Of a DNA stretch of 64,000 nucleotides, positions 11,880 to 22,526 are shown piece after piece. Both the position numbers and the translations under genes were made by a program. Each line of letters starts with the position of its first letter. The first letter of the stretch is position 1. The notes beneath the pieces are model-generated. The model had not been told where the DNA came from. It ran no database searches and was given only the letters and a program-made list of their open reading frames with translations. The DNA comes from Darksidea phi (Eukaryota > Ascomycota > Dothideomycetes > Pleosporales > Lentitheciaceae): assembly GCA_030770425.1 (NCBI GenBank), contig JASJFT010000026.1, positions 248,001 to 312,000 of the forward strand, in the 5' to 3' direction.

Positions 11880-14800
11880 ATGGAGGAACTGGATCGGCTG
11901 CCTTCGCCTAGCCGGAACGTTAGTCCGCTCTTTGAACCTTCTAATTCCTCTGAGCCTTCTCATGTCGATGTCGCAATCAATGAACACGGTAGCGGAGCCG
12001 ACACCGATCTCATCTCTATCACAAGGGAAGTCAAGAAAGAGAAAGAGCAATCGCCGAGTTTAGATGGCTCCCAGAAACGGAAAGGTACGACTTCCTGGGG
12101 GTTTCCGGTGCTGTTCGCTGACCTTTATAGCAATTGACATCGATTCTAGCGATGAGAGTGGAGACGAGGATGATGATGGCGAAGAGATGGTTCCTCCTCA
12201 TGTGCCCGACGACGAACCGCTACCACAACTACCGATTTATCATCCAAATATTAAGACGGTGCAGAATAACTGCATGGATTTGGTGCGCCGCTTTGAAGAG
12301 AAAATCAGCAACAGTACCTACCACGATGAGGAAATGGCATACCTCTCGGATCAGTTCAGGGAACTACTGAACCCTCCTTATGACACCAATGTAACACAAA
12401 TTGGTCTCGTTGGAGACGCTGGGCATGGGAAATCATCTACTATCAACTCAATCCTTGGTGTTGACATCGCCGACTACGTAAGTTTGCCTAGTCCAATTTG
12501 GGGGGAAGCATACTTCTAACAATCAACAGGGAGATGATGGCGACAGCTGCACTTGCGTGGTCCAAGAGTACACTCAAGCCAGTCCGACGCAAGTGCACCC
12601 TTTCAAGGCTGAGGTCTTCTTCTTTAGTAGAAAGTTGTGCGTGGATCAGGTTAAAAACCATTTCGAGATGTACTACACTTACTTTACGAAGAGTGACGAC
12701 ATGGACGAAGAGGATCTTGAGCTGAGTCGGCTTAACTCTAATACAGCTCTTACGGCTTTTATGGCATTGTTTCAAGACCATCAAGAGTTCGATGACAAGA
12801 CCTCAGCCGAGGAGTTTTTACAGACTGCATCGTCTGCCGATGATATGAACGTTGTCGGCAGACTCGTTGGATGGACTGAGGACATCTTAGATGAGCTTTT
12901 ATCGGACGACACAAACGGGGATAACACCTGCCTCAATGCAGATACCGTGACCGCGCTCAAACGGAGGGTCGAGCCTTTCACAAAATCGGTCGAATACCCT
13001 AACCTAGAGGGAACTACTTTTCAGTGTAGTCCATGGCCACTTGTCAAAAAGGTTCGATTCAGCTTTGATTCGAGGGTTCTAAGAGAGAACATTGTCCTTG
13101 GAGATTGCCCTGGCCTCACCGACAAAAATAGACTTCGAGTCGGATCCACGCGACGATACCTTCAAGATTGTGACATCACGATCATTGTGAATAGAATGGA
13201 TCGCGCTATTGATCACGCATCTCTTCACAACAACGTCAACGACGCATATAGGCGAGGAAAGTCTGGAAGCATTATTGTGGTCTGCACACGATCCGATGAT
13301 ATCAATATGAAAGGAAAGCAAGCGTTCCGCTCTACAATTGCGGAAGAGCGAGTCAATGCAAAGATAGACGACGAAGAGGATATGGTCAACGAGCATCTCA
13401 AAGAGGTGCGCGCCTTGCTCAAAAAGACCGATCTGAAAGGCAATTTCAACAAGCGTCTGCGACTCCAAATCCGTAAGGATCGTTTAGAGCGGCAAAGGCA
13501 AGAACTTCAACGCCAACGATTAGAAGCTCGAGTCAACGCCCGAAATCGACATGTCCGGGAAGGAGTCTCCACTCAGTACCACGAAGATACGAGGGACCCC
13601 GCACCGCTCTCAATATTCTGTATCTCGAACACGGTCTACATGTCGCATGTATCGGGTTTCGCCAAGAGAAGCCCGCCGGTTTTGACACTTGAAGGGACCG
13701 GTATTCCCCAGCTGCGCAACCACATTTTTGCCATACCATCTAACGGAAGATTCACGTCAATGATGCATCACTGCCACACTTCGCTTGAAACGGCGCTCAA
13801 CACGGTGGAAATCTCGTGCAGTACCACCAAGCTCAAACGAAAGGAAGACCTTGACAAAACGTTTCAAAGGGCGCGTAAGGTAAAGTGTTACGTCATCTTG
13901 GAATATGGACATCACTAACCGTTGCAGCGTCTAAGAGGCAATGTGCAAAGCATTGCGGACAGATTTTTCGAACATGATGTACGAGTCATCTTCCAGATAA
14001 TAAGTTAGTGAACCGCGAAAAGTACCTTTGGGTAAAGTTGACTCTTCCCCAGTTCAAAGCGAATCGCTATGGATCAACCGAGCGGCGCGCAAATGCGATA
14101 AGTGGGCCTTGGTGAGCAAATCTTACGGCAACTATCTCAATGTTTTAAAAACTAACCCTACGCAGCTCTCACCTTCTGGTCACAGAGCAGTCATGAAAAA
14201 GGACGGTAAGGTTTTCGTTCGCTATTGCCAAAAGGCCTCACATCTGATACGAGCTAGGGACTCACGGCACCAGAAAGACCCCGCCGCAAAATTGGAACGC
14301 TGAGCTCTTTGAAATTATATGCAGAGATCTGGATCCACCGTTCGAGCACATTCACAACATCCAATGCGACGATCTTGCCCGACACATCGCCGAACGAGTC
14401 GGAGACACGGTGGATCGTCTCAACACAACACTAAAAGGTAAGTCGCCCTCCGCAGTTTACATTATGCTTCGCTGACCAGAAATAGTTGATCCCGCTGCTT
14501 CACTCTCTGGTGCTATCGGCGCATTCAAAAAGAATCTGAAAGAACGTCGAAACCAGATCGACAGGCTCTGCGAGCATTTCAAAGACTCCCTGAAAAAGGA
14601 AATCCGGTATGGTAGTCATTTACTAGCTTTTGAAAGTTCAATTTACTAACATTGAATAGAAAGATACATACCCGGTCTTGCACGGAAGGCGAGGGTCATT
14701 ACTTCACCGAAGCAATGCACGAAGTTTACGAACAAGCCCTAGAAGCCAAGAAAGCTCCTGGTAAAACTGTCCCATAGCTTCCCTCCTTATACCGTACTAA

Positions 14801-15320
14801 CTATACCGTACTAACTATACCGTACTAACTATACCGTACTAACNNNNNNNNNNNNNNNNNNNNNNNNNNNNNNNNNNNNNNNNNNNNNNNNACGTACTAA
14901 CTATACCGTACTAACTATACCGTACTAACTATACCGTACTAACTATACCGTACTAACTATACCGTACTAACTATACCGTACTAACAGTTTGCAGGGTCAA
15001 CTTTACATGCCGCCCGATGTACCGCATTCAAGAAATTACTCTGCTCGCATAACGGGGTCTTTATGCTGATTTATAGGGGCATTCAAGACGATTTCAACCC
15101 AATGTTTCAAGCGAAGATCAGCAAGCTGGTCACGGAATTAGACAACATATTTGCTCATATCCAGCACGACGTTGACCAGGTTTGCTCAACGAAGGAAGAC
15201 GATTCTCCGGAAGGGAAGGCTATGCGTGAGGAACTCCTTGCTATGCTTCCGGCGGCGAGGGAGTTTCTTCGTGAGGAGATCCAGAAAACTTTGAAGCTCT
15301 GCAGAGATCCGAAGGAGTGA
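11880..15320 (+). CDS. SLIP-GC-like large GTPase (P-loop NTPase), ten exons
   Basis: Exons are 11880..12084, 12131..12477, 12530..13879, 13928..14003, 14053..14111, 14166..14205, 14258..14437, 14486..14606, 14660..14760 and 14995..15320. They join in frame throughout to give 934 aa. After an acidic, disordered N-terminus comes the P-loop GDAGHGKSS (G1, residues 163-171). The DCPGLTD box (G3, ~376) and TRSDDI (G4-like, ~437) follow. A charged helical region (~nt 13360-13560) is probably coiled coil. The WN-type motif QNWNAELF after residue ~690 matches fungal relatives of the vertebrate nuclear GTPase SLIP-GC, which form a dynamin-like group. Cellular role in fungi is unknown to me. Eight introns are 46-54 nt. 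The ninth (14761-14994) is much longer and consists of tandem TACTAAC-bearing repeats with an assembly gap. Exon order is well supported by phase, but the smaller exons should be checked against RNA. Confidence 0.85.
14788..14985 (+). repeat. 14-bp minisatellite, unit TATACCGTACTAAC
   Basis: Four perfect units lie at 14788-14843, then 48 Ns, then a partial unit and six perfect units at 14902-14985. Every unit contains TACTAAC, identical to the optimal spliceosomal branch-point sequence. The last unit ends 9 nt before the intron end, the right distance for use as the branch site. Confidence 0.95.
14844..14891. other. Assembly gap (48 N) inside the minisatellite
   Basis: Ambiguous bases occupy the middle of the tandem array, so the true repeat number and intron length are unknown. 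Confidence 0.99.
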
Positions 15321-17058
15321 GAGATTGGGAACGGGTGATGTGTACGGCGCCAAGGTCTTACGATTCGAATGCGATTTCACGGGTCTCGTGTCTAGGTGGC
15401 ATTCTTGAAGGTGGGTATAATTCTTCTTCCACATCAAGATGCCAGGGCAAGGGGGGCTCTCGACTTTCTCTCTTTATATTCTTGCTGGATCTTTACACGA
15501 GGAGACCAGACAGATTTTTAGCCACAGGCCTAAGCAGATTCGAGACAAAAGTGGAAAAGTAATAAAAGTTGGCTCTACGATCTATATTTGCGGCTCAACG
15601 GTAACTTCATTGATGAACCACAGCTACATAGATCAATTACAATTGACAAGTCTCTCTCCGGAATTGCGAAACGGGTGGCGACTACTTTGACTTTCCTATT
15701 AGCCCGCCACATTAACGGTCATGAACTCACTCTGCGTGCTTCTACCTTCGAGTTGAAGAAAAGAAAAACTAGACTGTAATAACCAAGTTCACCGTTCCTT
15801 GCGCGGACTGTCTTCAAACTTTGTACACGGTGTAATTCTATTAGTTGGCCAATCTAGCATTCATTTAGATCACAAAGAGAATACTCTCTGTTTTCGAAGG
15901 CTGCAGTCGGCCATATAGCCAGCAAAGCATGTGCACGGCATGCAGAGTACGTGAAGCACCATAGCATGTGCTACAACAGATGGCCGCGTGTTCCAAGATT
16001 CGGTGCAATGCAACCCTTATGAATTGATTATACTTGCATTCCCGCTTGATGTTTTAAGATATAGAGAAAGAGAGGTTCCGCGCCGGAGGTTTTAGCGATT
16101 TGTAGTAAGAAAACCTATTGATTTGGTTCAGATTTGTATAGTGGGAGTCTTTTTGTAAGGTCCGCTCGAAACACAGTAGGAGTTTGTCCACAGTAGAGGT
16201 GCTATACCCGCACCTTATATACGGTAATAGAGTTGTAGAGCTTTAAATAGTACTATCGATCGTGAGATACCGACGAGGTGATGTTTCGAACATCGAACAT
16301 TGAGGCGAGAAACCGTTGATATTTCTAGGATCTCTCTGCCTCTACACTATTCTGCTACAAAAGACATCTAGCTCAGTACCTTCGAAATTTCGCAGAACCA
16401 TCCCTCTGACAGATTGGTCCGGTTCTTCTCCATCATATATATGGTTTTTCGTATCCAGCAACGCTTCGGAAAATGTCTGTGACATATCGCACATGTGCCA
16501 TATGCTCATTATCTTCTCCAAGCCATATCAGCGTTTTCCTCCCCTCCGCATAGATTTGGTGCATGATCTCAACCTGCTTACTTCACTCAACCAAATTCTC
16601 TTGAGTAATGGGGAATTGGTCGATCCAAAGATAACGCGGCTCCGAAACAGCTTTCAAACAAGGTAGTGCGTATAGCAAACTCCTGGAAATCATCCAAGCC
16701 CTCCGGTTAGATGTGAAAATGAATCCATCACGCATTCTGATTCAGACATTTATCCGGTCCATACTAGGAGACTGGGTCATAAGGTGACAAATCGGCATCT
16801 TCTAGGCGGACATGCTGGATTTCCGTGACAAGGCGTTGTGCATCGGGCGTGCGCACATTGAAGCCATCATTGCTCGGTAATTTGAGCAGTCGGATGTGAT
16901 TTTGCTTTCCGGGGGGCGATATTCATAGAGCGGCATCGTACTTGAGTTTGTTGGGCGAAGAAGGAATTCAAGAAGGCTGTTCAGGCAGGAGTTAAGGGAT
17001 AAGGCAATGCTTAGGCACTGGTCTCAATTCGGTATAGACCACTCAGTTGCCTAAGCTC
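15321..17058. other. Intergenic, partly AT-rich, with a dispersed repeat
   Basis: No gene is supported here. The segment is richer in A/T than the flanking genes, and short ORFs in it have no recognisable domains. A repeat copy at about 16126-16303 matches, in inverted orientation, sequence near 22.5-22.7 kb (see the separate entries). Confidence 0.5.
16126..16303 (+). repeat. Diverged dispersed repeat, copy 1
   Basis: By eye this aligns along most of its length with the reverse complement of 22527-22707. Shared landmarks are TTTTGTAAGGTCC, AGTAGAGGTGCT, TAGTACTATCGATCGTGAG and GACGAGGTGATGTT. Differences are mostly transitions, as expected for an old, RIP-affected repeat. No coding capacity was seen. 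Confidence 0.8.
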
Positions 17059-18972
17059 TCACATGCCCCGGTGCGGCCACCCATCCACCAACCCCTCCCA
17101 AATTGTCACATCAACGAATTCAGCCTCTCCTCCTTCGACGATGAAGCCAACATTACGACTATTCTCATACCAGCTCCACGCCCAGGTGCTCATAGCGAAG
17201 CGATTGTTAGCATGAACCTCAACGATGCCGCCATCCACCACAATCGTGAGGTCAAGCGTTTCGATTGACATTTGACTTCCATTCCTTCCAGGCACATCAA
17301 ACAAACGTAGCTTACCAGCTTCGTTCCGCACATCAATGCCCGAAGTTGTAGGCGCTGCAGCTGAAGTGTTAGTCCGCTCGATGATGATGCTTTCATTCGA
17401 GAACTGGTAGTAGATGTTTGTGTGCTCATTTGGGCCGGACAAGATGGAAAAGCCGGCTTTTAAAGAATCATTTGAGCGGGAGGAGAATAATATAGTTGCG
17501 GACAGTATGTAATGCTTTGACTGTGGACTCTGTTCGAACATACTACTCGACGACCTCCTCCCTCCAACTTGTGTAATGACTTTCGTAGCGTTATTTTTGA
17601 AGGCGGTCAATGGTTCCCTCGCGATTTGCTGATGAAGCGTAGCGAGCGTGAGTGTGCCGTTATCATTCTCAGCTTCTACCCTCCAGGAGCCTTTCTCCCG
17701 CGAAAGCGCATTGTCGACGACGTTAATGTAGCCGACACTCAGCTCTCTCGGTAGCAAGAGCGAACCAGTCCAATTTTGTTGAAGAGTCGGAAAGTCCGAT
17801 GTGCCATAGAAGTTGCCCGTGAGCCAGAGGTAAGTGATGAAGCGATCGGGTGAACCACTTTTCTGGCTTGCTTCGGAAGATGCAGGTAAATGTTTCCCGG
17901 CAGCCGCATACGCAGATCGACCCCAGTCCAATATACCCGCCATGGTAGGCTCGAATTTCAACTGACCTTTGACGCGTCGTTGAGTCCCAGCGGTCCAGAT
18001 CATGTCTCTGTTGTCCGACACCTGAGGCACAATAGGTGCGTAGCTCCATTCTCCGCCTAGAGTTGCGAATAGCTCGCCTTCGGGATTGTACCCATCCTGA
18101 TCCAACGCAAACAGATTCCCAACTTCAAAATTGAAGCCCCAGCGTCCGGCCCATCCTGCTTCCGTCCATGTCGAATTTGCCTCTTCATGCCACCACTGGC
18201 CAAGATACTCCCAATTTTGGAAATCGGGATCGTGGTTGAACTGTCGGTAGAGAAAGAAGCTTGGTCCGTCACTGTGTACACCGCCTGAAATGACTGTATA
18301 CCAAGCGCCCTCATCCCTATCAAGCAAACGATCGAACTGCGGATTTTGGAACACGAAAGGATCGCGAAACCCAGTGACATTCACCGCGAACGGCGGGCCT
18401 GGAATCGCAGGACCATGCGCCAACTTGGTGAAGTTGCGACCGCCATCTGTAGCTATAGCAAGTGATTGTGTTTCGCTACCCTTGATGTATCGAACCGTCC
18501 ACTGAATGGGCAAATAACTGACGCTCGTGTACAGTAGTGTTGGCGTCCCATTGATACCATGTTCAATGACACTCCCGTCGAAGACAAAAATCGGGTCGTT
18601 GAGGCCGCCTGCTCTGATGAAAGGCTCAGAATTAACATTTAGATCAGTGTAGGTGATGAGATCGGCTGTTGTGGCTCCGGAGGCGCCTTCGTGCAAGTAA
18701 CCGACATGGAAGAGTCCCGTCACCGGGTCTGTATAATGCATGCATGGGTCGCCAATTGCTCCATATGCGGGCAGTACGTGGGCTTTCGGGCGCCATGTAT
18801 CGTATAAGGAAGCATTCATTAACGTAGATAGGTTCGGGGGTGCGGCATTGTAGTCGATAGAGTCTTGACGGATAGTGATTGCTTGTGATACCCCAGCGCT
18901 GACCACTTGCACCAGAAATACAAACAATGCGACGACTTTCATCTCGGGAAGAATCCAAAAAATAGTTCGCAA
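17059..18972 (-). CDS. Secreted GH32 beta-fructofuranosidase / fructosyltransferase
   Basis: Single exon, 637 aa from the first Met. A second Met ten codons in (18942) starts a cleaner signal peptide (MKVVALFVFLVQVVSAGVS), and either start gives a secreted enzyme. The sequence has the GH32 triad: the nucleophile in YGAIGDPCMHYTDP (Asp75), the transition-state stabiliser in GFRDPFVFQ (Asp204) and the acid/base in FNFEVGNLF (Glu283). The IGDPC form of the first motif, replacing NDPNG, is typical of the long ~650-residue fungal fructofuranosidases and fructosyltransferases. The C-terminal ~180 residues should be the GH32 beta-sandwich. Several N-x-S/T sites suggest glycosylation. The substrate is sucrose or a related fructan; hydrolysis versus transfer cannot be told from sequence. 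The gene lies in a repeat-rich tract, between inverted repeat copies at 16.1 and 22.6 kb. Confidence 0.92.
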   Translation of the reverse strand: MRTIFWILPEMKVVALFVFLVQVVSAGVSQAITIRQDSIDYNAAPPNLSTLMNASLYDTWRPKAHVLPAYGAIGDPCMHYTDPVTGLFHVGYLHEGASGATTADLITYTDLNVNSEPFIRAGGLNDPIFVFDGSVIEHGINGTPTLLYTSVSYLPIQWTVRYIKGSETQSLAIATDGGRNFTKLAHGPAIPGPPFAVNVTGFRDPFVFQNPQFDRLLDRDEGAWYTVISGGVHSDGPSFFLYRQFNHDPDFQNWEYLGQWWHEEANSTWTEAGWAGRWGFNFEVGNLFALDQDGYNPEGELFATLGGEWSYAPIVPQVSDNRDMIWTAGTQRRVKGQLKFEPTMAGILDWGRSAYAAAGKHLPASSEASQKSGSPDRFITYLWLTGNFYGTSDFPTLQQNWTGSLLLPRELSVGYINVVDNALSREKGSWRVEAENDNGTLTLATLHQQIAREPLTAFKNNATKVITQVGGRRSSSSMFEQSPQSKHYILSATILFSSRSNDSLKAGFSILSGPNEHTNIYYQFSNESIIIERTNTSAAAPTTSGIDVRNEAGKLRLFDVPGRNGSQMSIETLDLTIVVDGGIVEVHANNRFAMSTWAWSWYENSRNVGFIVEGGEAEFVDVTIWEGLVDGWPHRGM

Positions 18973-19940
18973 TGGGATATCATAGTTTGTAGAATATGGA
19001 GCATTTTAAATTGCTTTGAGCTTGTCATCGGATAAATCGTGCGGGGAGATTCTCGCGCCGATTTTTTTTGGTGATGTCATTGTACCTTATATGCAGCGGA
19101 GAGACTATACTTAGCCAGCGCCCATATAAGGTATGGGGAGCTAAAGAGTATCTGCAAGTTAAAACCTCGAAACTGACCAAGGCAAGGGAGTTGTGGGTGT
19201 AAAATTGGGCGATGGATTGGTAGAGGGCCAGCCACAACCTCAGCCATGCACAGCCACAGCCCAAATCTGAGCAGATAAACAAACGGCGACACATGAAAAG
19301 CTTCGAAAACAAGAGGAACGAACCACAATCTTCTTCGCTATCAATGAATTGATGAGAGCACGAAAAGATTTTTTTCGCTAACAGCCCATTTGATTAAGGG
19401 CACGAAAAGGAAACACTAAAGTATGCACAGACCTTTTAGGACTGACGGCACTGCCTCGGCCAAGCGTTACTCCCTGGAATGAACTTGATTGTATGCATTG
19501 CGCGATGAGCTTCAAGACTCACAAACATAACTAGAGTTGCACAAGTCATGGTACCAGTGGTTCCGTTGGTGTGGAAGGAAGGTGTAGAGGAGACGCTCTC
19601 CTTGATTGATTTAGCGGAAATTGGGTTATTAGAGGAATTGACCCTTGGCGCCAATGCGATTTGTGCACCCTTGCATATCTTCCGAAGCGGCCTGCCCATG
19701 CTCACCAACTTCGGATGCGTCACCTCCAACATGGACGGTCGTGTCCGCCTCATCCATCAGCCTCAGTGTAGCGCGCGAGATCCACTATTTCTTCCAAAGC
19801 GAGCCAATAATCTTGACTGACAATAACATATCTTGTGCGGTTGTGCAAGTATCGGTTCAATGGCCCTTGGCATTACTCGTGAAGTAAGAAGTGTTATATC
19901 GCGCGGGTAGGAATTCAAATCCCCCGATACCCCATGTGCG
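18973..19940. other. Intergenic, promoter side of the GH32 gene
   Basis: No supported gene. Two overlapping ORFs (19548-19820 on + and 19436-19753 on -) are open but carry no recognised domain. A degenerate tRNA-like fold at 19849-19933 was judged too weak to call. Confidence 0.4.
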
Positions 19941-19942
19941 TA

Positions 19943-20010
19943 CAAGGGGGGATCATGAACGGGCGCCCCCCCGTCGCCGCCACCAAGCTTGGCAAAAAGA
20001 CACCTGTTTT
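19943..20010 (+). repeat. Left terminal inverted repeat of the Tc1/mariner element
   Basis: It pairs with 21063-21135. The inner ~45 bases are almost identical (one indel next to the C-run), and the outer ~25 are more diverged. Confidence 0.9.
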
Positions 20011-20045
20011 CTCAGCGCTCCTAAGGTAGGTCCCTCAGTCAAAAA

Positions 20046-21053
20046 ATGCCCTCTCTACACCGAATCCGCGCCCGCGACAGCCAGCAGCACTCCAATAGCT
20101 CTGAGGGCCCTAGCAGGCTCAGCTACCGCCAACGAATCGAGATCCTTACCCTGCGCAACTACGCTGGCTGGTCCTACACGCAGATTAGCAGCGCCCTCAC
20201 GATCCCGCGCTCTACTGTTCGCCGTACAATCAGCCTATCTGAGACGCCCAAGAAGCCTCAAGGTAGGCCGCCTATTCTCGATACTATCAAGCGCCAGCGC
20301 CTGATCCAGCGGGCAACTATTAATGGCTATCACAGACGGCTCAGCCTCCTCATCGCAGAACTAGAAGGGATACAAGCCTGCAAGCGTACGCTTGTTAAGG
20401 CGTTTGAGAAAGAGGTATATTTCCGCCGTAAAGCAACTGAGAAGCCGCTTCTCACAGAGGAATACCGCCGCGATCGTCTAGCCTGGGCTCGAGCTTACGT
20501 CAATTAGAACGACTAGCAGTGATCACGGGTTATATGGACAGATGAGTGCTCAATAGCCTGTAGCCATGGGCAGGTATACGTCACTCGGCGCGCAGAGGAG
20601 AAGTATGAGCTACCTTGCTATATACTAAAGTTCCGCGGATACTCAGCGTAGATGATCTGGGGCTGTATTACTAGCCAGCAGAAGGGCCCTATGGTTGTCT
20701 TTGAGAAGGAGTGGGGGAAGGTTAATGGAGAGGTCTATCGGCAGCATATTGTCCCTATTATCCATACCTTTAAGGGCTCTGTTTAGCTACCAATCTTGAT
20801 GGAAGATGGCTCTTCAGTCTATACAGCCCGGGCTACTCAGGGTTTACACAATTTGAACCCTATTGAGAACGTTTGGCGGCTGCTTAAGTACCGAATTAGT
20901 AGGCGGTTTCTTAGGACAGCGGAGGACGTACGGCGCTACGCAGAGGAGAAGTGGGCTAAAATTGAGCTACCTGATTTCTCAAAGTATACACAGAATATGA
21001 GGGAGCGCTGCCAGGCTGTAATCGACGCTGAGGGCGGCCCTACAAAGTGGTAG
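20046..21053 (+). pseudogene. Tc1/mariner transposase, inactivated by stops
   Basis: One continuous frame is interrupted by five stops: TAG at 20505, TAG at 20514, TGA at 20520, TAG at 20649 and TAG at 20784. The N-terminal part has a helix-turn-helix region (SYRQRIEILTLRNYAGWS...). After the first stops come DDE-superfamily blocks: WTDECS (first Asp), MIWGCI, LMEDGSSVYTA (second Asp) and LNPIENVW (third acidic residue). All stops can arise from CAG or TGG by C-to-T or G-to-A change, fitting RIP. Some residues between the second and third acidic motifs appear deleted (TARATQGLHNLNPIENVW), compared with the usual spacing. The copy cannot encode an active enzyme. Confidence 0.9.
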
Positions 21054-21062
21054 ATAGTTGAA

Positions 21063-21135
21063 AAAACAGGTGTCTTTTTGCCAAGCTTGGTGGCGGCGAC
21101 AGGGGGGGAGGCAGCCCGTACATGAGGCCCCCTTG
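21063..21135 (-). repeat. Right terminal inverted repeat of the Tc1/mariner element
   Basis: Reverse complement of the left repeat, including CAGGTGTCTTTTTGCCAAGC and the G-run. It ends CCCCCTTG next to TA. Confidence 0.9.
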
Positions 21136-21419
21136 TACCATGCAAGAAGCGGAGTCGCTTAAGTTATTAGGTGTACAGCTGAGGATGTAATGTCGGAGAG
21201 CATAAGGAGCATTTTGCAGGGCCACGCATGCACCTGGAAGAAAGCCTTACCTACTTATTGCAGTAGCGCTATGTTTGGGTTGGAACCATTGAAATTGTAG
21301 ATAGGGAATGTGAGAGAGTTGTGTTTTTCTTTTCGACACTCTTTCACTTCGCAGTCGCTCGTTTGTAGACTTTTTCGCTGTTTCGCAGGCAAGTTGCCAT
21401 CCATTGCTTATCACTAATC

Positions 21420-22008
21420 ATGCACTTCAATCGAGGTTCGGCCATCGGGGCTGCTGGGTTTCTTGTAGGCCAGTATACGCATGCCGCTTCAACTTCCCGC
21501 CCGCAGGCGCGAGCTTTTGAAGAGGTGAGAAGGAAGATCAAACAAATAATTGCCTTCCAGATGCTGCGACTTCTTAAGGACGCCTTTGACGTAATCGTGA
21601 CCACGCAAAGGATAAAGGGAAATGCCTGCAAGAGCATAGTTTTGCTTGAGATGGCGAAAAGATTTTACATTGCACCCTGTATGCATGAGAGTATGGTGGC
21701 CGCCTACAAGGCGGTTTGAAGGGACCCGCTGCTCCGCTCGGGGTGCCCGAATCTGCCGGCGGTACGGCATGGACAGACTCGTGACCTACAAGAACGCGAT
21801 TTATTGTTGGGAGTCAAACAATGGCGCCATGGGTGATGCCGATGTGAATGACCTTATCTATGGACTACCGAAGTGCTTCTTCGGCATGGAGGTTAAGAAG
21901 GGTGCATTTTTCGAGAACTCTGGCGACGGCTACAATGGCAAGGGCTTGAAGCTAGGTACTAACTTCTCAAACTTTCCTAACTTGGAGAGCCATAAGGCCT
22001 GGCCCTAG
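21420..22008 (+). other. Possible small secreted protein gene or relic
   Basis: The ATG at 21420 opens a frame starting MHFNRGSAIGAAGFLVGQYT, which could be a signal peptide, running to a stop at 21717-21719. A second frame nearby ends at 22008 and reads like a folded domain tail (YKNAIYCWESNNGAMGDADV, then LPKCFFGMEV). GT donors exist after AFEE (21526 onward), but I could not find one set of introns that clearly joins the two frames. It may be a multi-exon small secreted protein, or a decayed gene beside the transposon. Function unknown. Confidence 0.25.
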
Positions 22009-22526
22009 ACGGAAGATACCATCTTCTTGACCACTGACTGCAGGACCGAGCCTGGAAAAGCTTGACTTTTTGGCCGAATAGAGTTACCGTAAAAAAGTCG
22101 ATTGCAGGTGGATGGCGCGCTTTTGACAGGAATTGCATTTTAAAAAGTCCTTCCACTGTATCCTTGTATATATTTCATTTGTTGTACTGTTGACCGCTCA
22201 GCGTACCATGCTCTGCGCCACCTGGTTGCACGACGTTCATGAGTCAAAAAACTTCTTCGAAACTGTCAGCCACGTTTCATTCAACTAATCCACCTAGTGA
22301 TTGCAACAGTGATCAGCGTATATAGTCATCCTCATCGCCACCAAAGCCGTGTTAGCCCTTACGTACGCAGGAGTTCCCCGAATGACTGAACCAAAACTAC
22401 ATTCACAAACAAACCTTATCCATTCTTATACTGTGGGCGGTAGTGTGGGTGTGCTACCTCATCGCTACCGCTGTTGGTTTCCCAACGCTCTGCGGTTCGG
22501 CAGCACATGTTATTACTCGTCGTCTC

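Larger units (their letters stand above)
14761..14994 (+). other. Repeat-filled intron 9 of the GTPase gene
   Basis: The donor is GTAAAA directly after codon GCT CCT G, and the acceptor is TTTGCAG. The two phases match (G + GG). It is 234 nt as assembled, against 46-54 nt for the other eight introns of the same gene. Nearly all the excess is the 14-bp tandem array plus 48 Ns. Confidence 0.8.
19943..21135. mobile_element. Tc1/mariner-family DNA transposon, degenerate copy
   Basis: The 1,193-bp element is flanked by the TA dinucleotide at 19941-19942 and 21136-21137, the family's target-site duplication. The terminal inverted repeats are about 70 bp. The left end begins CAAGGGGGGATCATG and continues through a C-run to GTCGCCGCCACCAAGCTTGG and GACACCTGTTTT. 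The right end is its reverse complement with a few differences. Inside is one transposase frame broken by stops. Confidence 0.93.

Noticed and set aside
19436..19820. Overlapping ORFs on both strands upstream of the transposon
   Set aside because: No recognisable domain, no signal peptide and no clear introns; left as intergenic.
19849..19933. tRNA-like fold: perfect 7-bp outer stem (GTATCGG / CCGATAC) with a B-box-like ATTCAAATCC
   Set aside because: The D-arm, anticodon loop and T-stem do not fold properly and the A box is misplaced, so it is at best a decayed tRNA or tRNA-derived repeat.
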